From contig JAEZFH010000177.1 in the NCBI GenBank assembly GCA_023437885.1, positions 1 through 7,939 of the forward strand: a stretch of DNA of 7,939 bases, read 5' to 3'. The position numbers were made by a program, and so were the translations under genes. Below the pieces are notes generated by a model. That model ran no database searches, was not told the origin of the DNA, and saw only the letters and a list, made by a program, of their open reading frames with translations. This document shows positions 1 to 6,892 of this stretch, piece after piece. Numbering within the stretch: the stretch's first letter is position 1; the number at the start of each line of letters is the position of its first letter. This DNA comes from Bacillota bacterium. Lineage in GTDB: Bacteria > Bacillota > Clostridia > Lachnospirales > Lachnospiraceae.

Positions 1-1341
1 GGAAAAATAGAAATTGTCAATGCACAGGCGCAGTGGCTGACCGGCTGGACTCAGGAGGAGGCTTATGGCAGATCCTTTGAGGAGGTATTCCATATTATTC
101 ATGAATATACAAGAAGACCCTGCGAAAGTCCGATCCATAAGGTGTTGGCGACCGGCAGAATCTGCGAATTAGAGGATTATACCATTCTGGTAACCAAAGG
201 AGGAAGAGAGCTTCCCATCGAGGACAGTGCGGCTCCGATCCGCGATGACCATGGAAATGTAAGCGGGGCTGTTTTAATCTTCCGCGATTTTACCGAGAAG
301 AAGGAGAAGCAGGAGAGAATTGAGTTCTTAAGCTTCCATGATCAGCTGACAGGAGTATATAACCGGCGCTATATGGAGGAGCAGCTTCTGAAGGTGGATA
401 CTCCGGATAATTATCCGTTATCCGTCGTCATGCTGGATGTCAATGGTCTGAAATTAATCAATGATGCCTTTGGACATGTCATGGGAGACCGGGTTTTGAA
501 GAAGGCTACACAGATTATTCAGGAGTTATGCCGGCCGAGGGACATCATTGCGCGTTATGGCGGAGATGAGTTTGTAATTCTGATGCCGACGACGAGTTAT
601 GGGGAGGCAGACATCCTGCTGCAGCGCATGACGGAACGCTTTCAGAAGGAGAGTGTGGGTAATGTAAGAATGTCCATCTCCAGCGGCTGCAGTACCAAAC
701 TGGAAGAAACGGAGGCCATCGGGAATATCTTTAAGATGGCGGAAGACCATATGTACCGGCGTAAGCTTTCCGAGAGCAAAAGCATGCGGTATAAGACCGT
801 GGAGATTATTTTAAGGACACTTCATGAGAAAAGTGAGCGGGAGAAGCTTCATTCCGAAGGAGTAAAGAAGATTAGTGAAGCGATTGGAGCAGCGATGGGC
901 TTTAGCCTGGAAGATATCCGGGAGCTGGGAATAGCAGGACTGATGCACGATATCGGGAAGATAGCCATTGATTTACGTATTCTTGATAAGACGGGCATGC
1001 TGGATACCTCCGAACGAATTGAGATTGAACGTCATCCGGAACTGGGATATCAGATCCTGCGGTCAATCACTGATTTCGCAAAGCTGGCGGAATATGTTCT
1101 GGCGCACCATGAGAGGTGGGACGGGACCGGATATCCAAGAAAACTGAAGGGAGAAGAAATCCCTCTGGAAGCGCGTATTATCTCAATAGCGGATGCATAT
1201 CATGCAATGATCAGCGACCGGACTTACCGCAAAGCCCTGAGCAAACAGCAGGCAGTAAAGGAAATAGAGCGCAATGCAGGGACCCAGTTTGATCCCGTAC
1301 TGGCATCCCTGTTTGTTGAAAAGGTGGCAGATAAGCTATAA
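1..1341 (+). CDS. PAS-GGDEF-HD-GYP cyclic-di-GMP signalling protein, 5'-truncated
   Basis: The reading frame is open from base 1, so the true start lies before the window; the TTG at 142 is internal to the PAS domain. 446 residues are visible. Residues 1 to about 98 are most of a PAS sensor domain, ending in the typical VLIFRDFTEKK. A short charged helix leads into a GGDEF diguanylate cyclase domain (about 107-265) with LDVNGLKLINDAFGH, an intact GGDEF (nt 559-573) and, exactly five residues upstream, RPRD (nt 532-543), which matches the RxxD product-inhibition I-site. The C-terminal third is an HD-GYP phosphodiesterase domain: HDIGKI (HD at nt 946-951), IERH, HHERWDGTGYP (nt 1105-1137) and IADAYHAM. 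The visible metal-ligand set appears complete, so both synthesis and hydrolysis of c-di-GMP are plausible. One oddity is His (nt 1201-1203) where relatives usually have Asp in ADxxDA. An intrinsic terminator follows directly. The family call is firm; which activity dominates, and the PAS ligand, cannot be told. Confidence 0.95.
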   Translation, partial: GKIEIVNAQAQWLTGWTQEEAYGRSFEEVFHIIHEYTRRPCESPIHKVLATGRICELEDYTILVTKGGRELPIEDSAAPIRDDHGNVSGAVLIFRDFTEKKEKQERIEFLSFHDQLTGVYNRRYMEEQLLKVDTPDNYPLSVVMLDVNGLKLINDAFGHVMGDRVLKKATQIIQELCRPRDIIARYGGDEFVILMPTTSYGEADILLQRMTERFQKESVGNVRMSISSGCSTKLEETEAIGNIFKMAEDHMYRRKLSESKSMRYKTVEIILRTLHEKSEREKLHSEGVKKISEAIGAAMGFSLEDIRELGIAGLMHDIGKIAIDLRILDKTGMLDTSERIEIERHPELGYQILRSITDFAKLAEYVLAHHERWDGTGYPRKLKGEEIPLEARIISIADAYHAMISDRTYRKALSKQQAVKEIERNAGTQFDPVLASLFVEKVADKL

Positions 1342-1347
1342 ATTAAT

Positions 1348-1395
1348 AATCCTGTCCGGAGACGCAGCAACAGTGGCAATCCGGACAGGATTTTT
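1348..1395 (+). terminator. Rho-independent terminator after the GGDEF/HD-GYP gene
   Basis: AATCCTGTCCGGA (1348-1360) and TCCGGACAGGATT (1380-1392) are perfect 13-bp inverted arms around a 19-nt loop. The right arm runs into a T5 tract (1391-1395). The structure begins 6 nt after the stop codon. The loop is longer than usual, but stem strength and the T tract make termination likely. This separates the signalling gene from the helicase unit. Confidence 0.85.
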
Positions 1396-1445
1396 GGCAT
1401 AAGACCAGGCGCTTGCCGCAGGAAAGGGCATTACTTTCATGAGTC

Positions 1446-1474
1446 TTGATGCACGAACGTATGTATGGTAGAAT
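1446..1474 (+). promoter_or_regulatory. Predicted sigma-A promoter for the helicase-nucleotidase-transporter unit
   Basis: TTGATG (-35, 1446-1451) and TAGAAT (-10, 1469-1474) are separated by 17 bp. A TG at 1466-1467 gives an extended -10 (TGnTAGAAT). The predicted start near 1481 leaves a leader of roughly 50 nt before the ATG at 1534, with AGGAGG at 1521-1526 as ribosome binding site. It sits between the upstream terminator and the helicase gene, where a promoter is expected. The rest of the 1342-1533 gap shows nothing else I can name. Confidence 0.65.
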
Positions 1475-1533
1475 GAGAAGAAGAGAAAAGACGTGATAAA
1501 GTAAAAGACAGGATATGATCAGGAGGCACCGGA

Positions 1534-3705
1534 ATGGATTTACTAGAGGGATTAAATGAAGAACAAAGACAGGCAGTCACAGCAACCGAAGGATATGTGA
1601 GAGTGATTGCCGGAGCCGGGTCCGGGAAGACGAGGGCGCTTACCCACAGGTTTGCATATTTGGTGAATGAGCTTGGAATATCAACCTCGAATATTCTCTG
1701 CGCCACCTTTACCAATAAAGCCGCAAATGAGATGAAACGCCGGATCCGCAATATGATCGGCGATAATGATACCGGGTTTATCAGCACCTTTCATGGCTTC
1801 TGTGTTCAGGTTTTGAAGGAGGAGATCCATGTGCTGCATTATCCAAAGAACTTTATTATCCTAGATACGGAGGATGTGAATTCCATTCTGCATATCATCT
1901 TCGAGGATATGGGACTAAATTCGAAGAATTATACCTTTCCCACACTCATAGATAAATTCGCCGACCGGAAGAACAGGGAGCCGTATCTTGAGGAAATTAT
2001 GGCTACAGACCATGAACTGCTGAAGGATAAATTTCTGCAGGCGGGGAAACAGGAGGACGCCTTATTCTACCGGTATCTGTATGAGCAGAAAAAAATTTTT
2101 GCTCTGGATTTTGAGGATTTGATCAATTTTGTCCTCTACATATTTGAACAGCATGAGGATATCCGCAGAAAATGGCAGCAGCGCCTGGAATATATTATGG
2201 TTGATGAGTTCCAGGATGTGAGCATAAGGCAGTACCGGCTGGCGGGAATTCTCAGTGATTACCATCATAATCTGTTCATTGTCGGCGATCCGGATCAAAC
2301 GATATATTCCTGGCGAGGGGCCGGTGTAGAATATATTCTGAATTTTGATCAGGAATATCCAGGTGTAAAAACAATCATTATGGATAAGAACTACCGCTCA
2401 ACTCCGAATATCATCCGGGTCTCCAATTCGCTGATCGCAAAAAATAAAAAGAGGATGGATAAGAAGCTGATTGCTGTGAATCAATCAGATATTCCGGTGC
2501 TCTATCACCATTCGAAGACAACGGCCCAGGAGGCTGACTGGATTGCAGAGCAGATTATACTGCTCAAAGAAAGCGGCAAAAAATTGAGAGATATTGCGAT
2601 ATTATACCGGTCGCATTTTCTCTCCAGAAGCTTTGAAGAGGTATTCATTAAGCAGAGCATTCCTTATACCATTTACAGCGGGATAGAATTCTACAAGCGG
2701 AAGGAGATTAAGGATGTATTATGCTATCTGCGGATGCTGGTTAATTCGGATGACATCTCCTTCCTTAGGGTGGTGAATCTGCCAAAGCGCAATATCGGGG
2801 AGCGGCGGATGGCATTTTTGAAGAATTATGCCAATGAGCATAACTGTACCCTCTATCAGGCACTGCAGCAGAATATGAATGAGGAGCTGATCGTGAAGAC
2901 TCAGGCAAAGGCATTTGTTGCGCTGGTGGAGAAGTATAAGCTGCTCTATGAGCATAGGAAGCTGTCCGAGCTGTTGGCGAGTGTATTAAATGAAAGCGGA
3001 TATGAGGCCTTGTTAAGAACCAATGGGGAGCAGGAACGTCTGGATAACCTGGCGGAGCTGAAGCAATCCATCTTTGAATATGAGCGGGATGCGGGTGAGG
3101 AGTGCTCCCTGCCCGATTATTTGGACCGGATCGCATTGTATACCAATCTGGATCAGACGGAGAAAGCCGATGCAGTTCAGATGATGACCATACATAGTGC
3201 CAAGGGGTTGGAGTTTCCCTATGTATTTGTCTGCGGAATGAATGAGGGAATATTCCCGAGTAAGCATGTGGATACGCCGGATAAGATGGAGGAAGAGCGA
3301 AGGCTTGCCTATGTTGCCTATACCAGAGCAGAACGGGCACTCTTTCTGAGCGATGCCGAGGGCGTGAATTATGACGGCTCCTTTCGCTATCCGTCCCGTT
3401 TTATATTCAATGTGGAAAAAGCCTATTTAAGTTATACCGTAGAGCTTGAGGAGCGGCTGCTTGGGGATGCCGGTTTCTATATCGAGCAGAATGAACGGAA
3501 GCTGGCAGGAAGTACATTGCGGCATCCGGCCGGGACCAGGATACGGCACAGTGTGTTTGGAACGGGATTGATCGTGGCTTTGAATGAGGAGGATTCCTGC
3601 TATCTTATCCAATTCGACGCCATGGAGACGACCAGGAGCATCAGCTTTAAGATCAGGCTGGAAGCGATAGAGAATATGGATGAGAGTAGAGGGGAAAGCT
3701 TATGA
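1534..3705 (+). CDS. UvrD/PcrA-family (SF1A) ATP-dependent DNA helicase
   Basis: This 723-residue protein should unwind DNA 3'-5' using ATP in the cytoplasm, in repair, replication restart or removal of bound proteins, as known for PcrA/UvrD/Rep. All helicase motifs are present: Q motif LNEEQRQAV (7-15), Walker A AGAGSGKT (26-33), Ia FTNKAANEMK, Ib STFHGFC, Walker B/II VDEFQD (223-228), III GDPDQTIYSWRG (251-262), IV NYRST (286-290), V MTIHSAKGLEFP (551-562) and VI EEERRLAYVAYTRA (586-599). Residues about 667-714 (GTRIRHSVFGTG onward) resemble the C-terminal Tudor-like domain that binds RNA polymerase in PcrA. Length fits PcrA (about 720-750). The start is ATG with AGGAGG seven bases upstream. 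Motif II reads DEFQD rather than the DEYQD usual in true PcrA, and the linker before the Tudor domain is short, so this may be a paralogue; I therefore give no symbol. It overlaps the next gene by 4 nt. Confidence 0.93.
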   Translation: MDLLEGLNEEQRQAVTATEGYVRVIAGAGSGKTRALTHRFAYLVNELGISTSNILCATFTNKAANEMKRRIRNMIGDNDTGFISTFHGFCVQVLKEEIHVLHYPKNFIILDTEDVNSILHIIFEDMGLNSKNYTFPTLIDKFADRKNREPYLEEIMATDHELLKDKFLQAGKQEDALFYRYLYEQKKIFALDFEDLINFVLYIFEQHEDIRRKWQQRLEYIMVDEFQDVSIRQYRLAGILSDYHHNLFIVGDPDQTIYSWRGAGVEYILNFDQEYPGVKTIIMDKNYRSTPNIIRVSNSLIAKNKKRMDKKLIAVNQSDIPVLYHHSKTTAQEADWIAEQIILLKESGKKLRDIAILYRSHFLSRSFEEVFIKQSIPYTIYSGIEFYKRKEIKDVLCYLRMLVNSDDISFLRVVNLPKRNIGERRMAFLKNYANEHNCTLYQALQQNMNEELIVKTQAKAFVALVEKYKLLYEHRKLSELLASVLNESGYEALLRTNGEQERLDNLAELKQSIFEYERDAGEECSLPDYLDRIALYTNLDQTEKADAVQMMTIHSAKGLEFPYVFVCGMNEGIFPSKHVDTPDKMEEERRLAYVAYTRAERALFLSDAEGVNYDGSFRYPSRFIFNVEKAYLSYTVELEERLLGDAGFYIEQNERKLAGSTLRHPAGTRIRHSVFGTGLIVALNEEDSCYLIQFDAMETTRSISFKIRLEAIENMDESRGESL

Positions 3706-5744
3706 GAAAACGATGGAAAGATTATAGCTCCTGCTTTAGAAAAAGGATGCTTCTCTTAGGGGTTGCACTCCTTACGCTGGTCCTTGCGGCGCCGGAAATT
3801 ACTGCGGCCGCCGATACAAAAGAGCAGACAAAGACATTAACCATATTGTTTACTCATGATTTACATGATAATCTGCTGCCTTTCCAGTCAGTCAGCGATG
3901 GCAGAATTTCAAAATATGGGGGGTATGCAAGACTTAAAACAGCAATTGATGCACAGCGGGAAATTGACCCGGAGGCGGTACTGGTGGATGCTGGAGATTT
4001 CTCCATGGGAACGCCCTTCCAGACCATATTTGAAACGGATTCTCCCGGACTCCTTCTGTTGGGTGCTATGGGCTATGATGCTACGACCTTCGGGAATCAC
4101 GAATTTGATTACCGGCCTGCCGGCTTGACTGCAAGCTTGGCTACAGCCGCAGGGAGTGGAAAGAACCATCCTTCCATCGTCCAATCCAATCTCGCCTTTC
4201 CCTTAGACGAAGCCGGTAATATGACCGAAACCCTGATGCAGCTTAAGAGTGCCATGGAGGAATATGGGGTATATGACTATACCGTAATAGAACGGAATGG
4301 GTTCAGAATTGGGGTATTCGGTGTTATGGGAGAGGAATCGGCTTCCATGGCACCAATGAGCGAAGTGACCTTTACGGATCAGGTTGAACAGGCAAAGAGA
4401 GTAGTTAAGGTATTGAAGGAAAAGGAAAAGGTGGATTTTATCCTGTGCCTTTCCCATTCCGGTACGAAGGCAGATCCCAAGGAGTCAGAGGATGAAATTT
4501 TGGCCAGGGAGGTCCCTGAAATCAATCTGATTGTCAGTGCCCATACCCATACGATCCTGAAGCAACCGATTGCGGTGAAGAATACGGTGATCGCCAGTGC
4601 CGGAAGCTATGGAAAATATCTGGGCTGTGTCAAGATGGCCCAGAATACGGCGGGTGCCTGGGAGGTTGTACAATATGAGCTGCTTCCCATTGAGCAAAGT
4701 CTGGCTGAGGATGAAGAGATAGCAGAGCTGGTCGTAGGATATAAGAAGAGTGTACAGACGAATTATTTTGATGCTTTTGGCCTGGAGTATGATGAGGTAG
4801 TGGCTGCTTCGTCAATTCAATTCCAGACTCCGGAGGAGCTGTCCATACTTCACGGGGAAGCAACAATCGGTAATCTGATCAGTGACGCATACATATATTC
4901 CGTGAAAAAAGCAGAGGGCGAGGCATATACTCCTGTGGATGCGGCCATCGTACCCTGCGGGACCATAAGGGATACGATTTTCAAGGGTGAGGTTACGGCA
5001 GCCAATGCCTTTAGCATCAGTTCTCTGGGAATTGGAGCGGACAAAAAACCGGGGTATCCCCTGATCAGTGTCTATTTAACCGGGAAGGAGCTTAAGACTG
5101 CCTGCGAGGTGGATGCATCCATTACACCGCTGATGTCGGAGGCCCAATTATTTATGTCCGGCATAAGGTTTACTTTTAATTCCAACCGGCTTATCTTCAA
5201 CAAGGTTACTCAGGCTGAGCTGGTGAAGGAAGACCGGACTGCGGAAGAAATTGATGACGAAAAGCTGTACCGTGTGGTATGCAATCTTTATTCCGCACAA
5301 ATGCTCTCCATCGTCGGTGATAAATCCTATGGCCTGATGTCCATTATTCCCAAGGACCAGCAGGGAAATGCCATCACTGATTTTGAGAAACAGATTATCT
5401 ATGATACCTCAGGAGGAGAAAAGAACGAGCTGAAGGAATGGTATGCCGTGGTGCAGTACCTGCAGTCCTTTGATGCGGAGAGCGGAGTGGCACAGATACC
5501 GGCGTATTATGGGGCCACCCAGGGAAGAAAGGTAATTGATCCTAGCAGCAATATCATTGCGGTATTAGGAAACCCCAACCGGATCGGCATCGCGGTATAC
5601 GGTATTGTGGTATTTCTGGCTGTGCTAATCTTTTTGATTATAAGAAGAATTACCAGAAGAAACAGAAGGAGAAAAAAAAGAAGAGGCTCCAGGCATACCC
5701 GGAGCAGCAAGGGAACACGAAGAAAAACAAGGCGTACCTCTTAA
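3702..5744 (+). CDS. Exported, membrane-anchored metallophosphatase / 5'-nucleotidase (UshA-like)
   Basis: The 680-residue product probably removes phosphate from nucleotides or related compounds outside the cell membrane. The ATG overlaps the helicase stop (ATGA, 3702-3705), implying translational coupling. Residues 1-37 form a signal peptide (basic start, hydrophobic core 16-30, likely cleavage after TAAA). The calcineurin-like metallophosphatase domain carries its metal ligands: THDLHD (D53, H55), DAGD (D99), GNHE (N132, H133), LSHSG (H252) and SAHTH (H281, H283). A 5'-nucleotidase C-terminal domain begins near GEATIGNLISDA (385-396), but its substrate loop reads PCGTIRDTI (418-426) where classical members have an N-G-G-G-I-R type motif, so the substrate is uncertain. 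Residues 628-647 are a transmembrane segment followed by a 33-residue tail with 15 Arg and 4 Lys. Thus the catalytic part faces outward and the tail inward. The tail is crossed by an A8 run that may cause frameshifting or mark an indel (see the feature at 5666-5705). Confidence 0.9.
   Translation: MRKRWKDYSSCFRKRMLLLGVALLTLVLAAPEITAAADTKEQTKTLTILFTHDLHDNLLPFQSVSDGRISKYGGYARLKTAIDAQREIDPEAVLVDAGDFSMGTPFQTIFETDSPGLLLLGAMGYDATTFGNHEFDYRPAGLTASLATAAGSGKNHPSIVQSNLAFPLDEAGNMTETLMQLKSAMEEYGVYDYTVIERNGFRIGVFGVMGEESASMAPMSEVTFTDQVEQAKRVVKVLKEKEKVDFILCLSHSGTKADPKESEDEILAREVPEINLIVSAHTHTILKQPIAVKNTVIASAGSYGKYLGCVKMAQNTAGAWEVVQYELLPIEQSLAEDEEIAELVVGYKKSVQTNYFDAFGLEYDEVVAASSIQFQTPEELSILHGEATIGNLISDAYIYSVKKAEGEAYTPVDAAIVPCGTIRDTIFKGEVTAANAFSISSLGIGADKKPGYPLISVYLTGKELKTACEVDASITPLMSEAQLFMSGIRFTFNSNRLIFNKVTQAELVKEDRTAEEIDDEKLYRVVCNLYSAQMLSIVGDKSYGLMSIIPKDQQGNAITDFEKQIIYDTSGGEKNELKEWYAVVQYLQSFDAESGVAQIPAYYGATQGRKVIDPSSNIIAVLGNPNRIGIAVYGIVVFLAVLIFLIIRRITRRNRRRKKRRGSRHTRSSKGTRRKTRRTS
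5666..5705 (+). other. Candidate -1 frameshift or slippage site in the nucleotidase 3' end
   Basis: An A8 run (5672-5679) contains A AAA AAA (5672-5678) in the phase needed for tandem -1 slippage. After a 7-nt spacer, GCTCC (5686-5690) and GGAGC (5701-5705) form a 5-bp stem. AAGGAG (5666-5671), a Shine-Dalgarno-like stretch, abuts the run upstream. A -1 shift would replace the last 21 residues by 36 others ending at TAG 5786-5788, giving about 695 residues. The stem is short and the SD-like element is closer than in the known dnaX case, so simple homopolymer indel or transcriptional slippage are equally possible. Confidence 0.35.
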
Positions 5745-5798
5745 ATCCGGTGGAAGGATTGGCACGCCGCCAAATAGCGTATGATTAGGTGAGACATC

Positions 5799-6680
5799 AT
5801 GAACAAATATAAAATATTATTTATCAGCGCAATGCTGATCTTCGGAAGCATTGGTCTGATATCCAGAAACATAGCATTATCCTCCGGGCAAATTGCGTTA
5901 ATCCGCGGAGGAATCGGAAGTATATTTTTATTGCTGGCCGGCAGAGTTCTGAAGGAAAAGTTGTCCTGGAAGGCAATCAAGCCAAATCTTTTGCTCCTGG
6001 TTTTGTCGGGGGCAGGCATCGGATTTAACTGGATACTGATGTTTCAGGCCTACCGATATACTTCTATCGCCAATGCAACCTTAAGCTATTATTTAGCTCC
6101 GGTATTTGTTGTACTGTTATCACCGTTATTGCTTAAAGAACGGCTAACGGCAGTAAAAACCGGCTGTATTCTCGGAGCACTGTGCGGAATGTTTCTTATT
6201 ATGGGAGCCGGAACCGGAGAAGGAAGCAACCACGCAGCCGGGATCGGGTATGGAATAGGAGCGGCTGTCTTATATGCCGGAGTAATAATTCTAAACAAAT
6301 TTGTAAAGGGCTTGTCCGGATTAATAACAACTCTTATTCAGATCAGCTCCGCAACCCTGATTTTATTTCTTTATCTGTTAATTACGGGGGAGGTACGGGT
6401 GTCTGGGATTGATCTCAGATCCGCAGTGCTTTTGCTGATTCTGGGGTTATTTCATACCGGTCTTGCTTTTCTGATGTATTTTACCGGGATGAAGAAGCTG
6501 AAGGGGCAGACGGCAGCGGTACTGAGCTATATTGATCCAATCTCGGCAATACTTATGTCAGGAATATTTTTGGGCGAGGGGCTTACCTTATCACAGATCC
6601 TTGGAGGAATCCTGATCCTGGGAGCAACCCTTCTGAGTGAAGCAGCCGACCGAAAGCAGATGGTATTTCAGGAGAAGTAG
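5799..6680 (+). CDS. EamA/DMT-family membrane transporter
   Basis: The 293-residue, strongly hydrophobic protein has about ten predicted transmembrane helices arranged as two EamA repeats (roughly 1-138 and 148-281), the standard size and layout of the drug/metabolite transporter superfamily. Recognisable family segments are GFNWILMFQAYRYTS, ATLSYYLAPVFVVLLSPLLL followed by KERL, and in the second half TAAVLSYIDPISAILMSGIF followed by LGE. Such proteins usually export or import small metabolites through the cytoplasmic membrane; the substrate cannot be read from sequence. The ATG has AGGTGA (5787-5792) six bases upstream. It lies 54 nt after the nucleotidase stop with no clear terminator or promoter between, so it is probably in the same transcript. 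If the -1 frame of the nucleotidase gene is used, the gap shrinks to 10 nt. I see no strong terminator after its stop. Confidence 0.92.
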   Translation: MNKYKILFISAMLIFGSIGLISRNIALSSGQIALIRGGIGSIFLLLAGRVLKEKLSWKAIKPNLLLLVLSGAGIGFNWILMFQAYRYTSIANATLSYYLAPVFVVLLSPLLLKERLTAVKTGCILGALCGMFLIMGAGTGEGSNHAAGIGYGIGAAVLYAGVIILNKFVKGLSGLITTLIQISSATLILFLYLLITGEVRVSGIDLRSAVLLLILGLFHTGLAFLMYFTGMKKLKGQTAAVLSYIDPISAILMSGIFLGEGLTLSQILGGILILGATLLSEAADRKQMVFQEK

Positions 6681-6756
6681 GTTCGTAGCGGAGCAATTCG
6701 AAAATATGTCACAAAAGTGGTTGAGAATTATTTATCATTTAAGAGATATTTACTAT

Positions 6757-6784
6757 TTGATTTTGTAAAATCTTATTGTATAAT
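6757..6784 (+). promoter_or_regulatory. Predicted sigma-A promoter of nox
   Basis: TTGATT (-35, 6757-6762) and a perfect TATAAT (-10, 6779-6784) are spaced by 16 bp in AT-rich DNA. A start near 6791 leaves an untranslated leader of about 100 nt before the TTG start at 6893. The leader holds only a weak stem (GAGAT 6837-6841 with ATCTC 6849-6853) and an 8-bp palindrome CTCATGAG (6851-6858); I recognise no riboswitch. A weaker alternative promoter is TTGAGA (6721-6726) with GATATT (6745-6750), spaced 18 bp. The section 6681-6750 shows nothing else. Confidence 0.7.
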
Positions 6785-6820
6785 ATATATCGATAATAGG
6801 AATTATTATTGATATATATT
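6782..6820. repeat. 17-bp inverted repeat overlapping the nox -10 and start region
   Basis: The arms AATATATATCGATAATA (6782-6798) and TATTATTGATATATATT (6804-6820) are complementary at 16 of 17 positions, with one G/T pair (6792/6810), around the 5-nt centre GGAAT. The left arm begins inside the -10 hexamer and spans the predicted start, so a transcript would contain only part of it. This favours an operator-like protein-binding dyad over an RNA hairpin. No T tract fitting a terminator follows. The regulator is not identifiable; part of the symmetry could come from AT-richness. Confidence 0.6.
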
Positions 6821-6876
6821 TAAAAAAATGGATAAAGAGATCGGAAGCATCTCATGAGTAATTAAATTTGAAGGAT

Positions 6877-6883
6877 AAAGGAG
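6877..6883 (+). promoter_or_regulatory. Ribosome binding site that decides the TTG start of nox
   Basis: AAAGGAG (6877-6883) lies 9 nt before TTG 6893-6895. Another TTG at 6888-6890 is out of frame and reaches a stop after two codons, and no in-frame ATG is nearby. Only the TTG at 6893 yields the conserved N-terminus with Cys at position 42. Confidence 0.75.
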
Positions 6884-6892
6884 CGGATTGGT

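Noticed and set aside
142..144. TTG as start of the PAS-GGDEF-HD-GYP gene
   Set aside because: The frame is open upstream to base 1 and encodes the first half of the PAS domain, so the real start lies outside the window.
2765..3340. 191-codon open frame on the minus strand
   Set aside because: It lies wholly inside the helicase gene, has a low-complexity Pro/His/Ser-rich translation, no ribosome binding site considered convincing and no recognisable domain. It is a shadow of the helicase codons.
6682..6702. TTCG...CGAA inverted repeat just after the EamA gene, considered as a terminator
   Set aside because: Only four pairs, a 13-nt loop and no T tract; too weak to call.
6706..6768. 20-codon open frame (MSQKWLRI...) in the gap before nox
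   Set aside because: The only SD-like GGAG is about 12 nt upstream, the frame overlaps the -35 region of the nox promoter, and there is no sign of coding bias.
6828..6857. 9-codon leader-like frame (MDKEIGSIS) in the nox leader
   Set aside because: No ribosome binding site and no attenuator-type terminator follow it; likely chance.
6785..6892. Leader of about 100 nt before nox, considered as a riboswitch
   Set aside because: I see only a 5-bp stem and a short palindrome and no conserved core of a known class, including c-di-GMP riboswitches.
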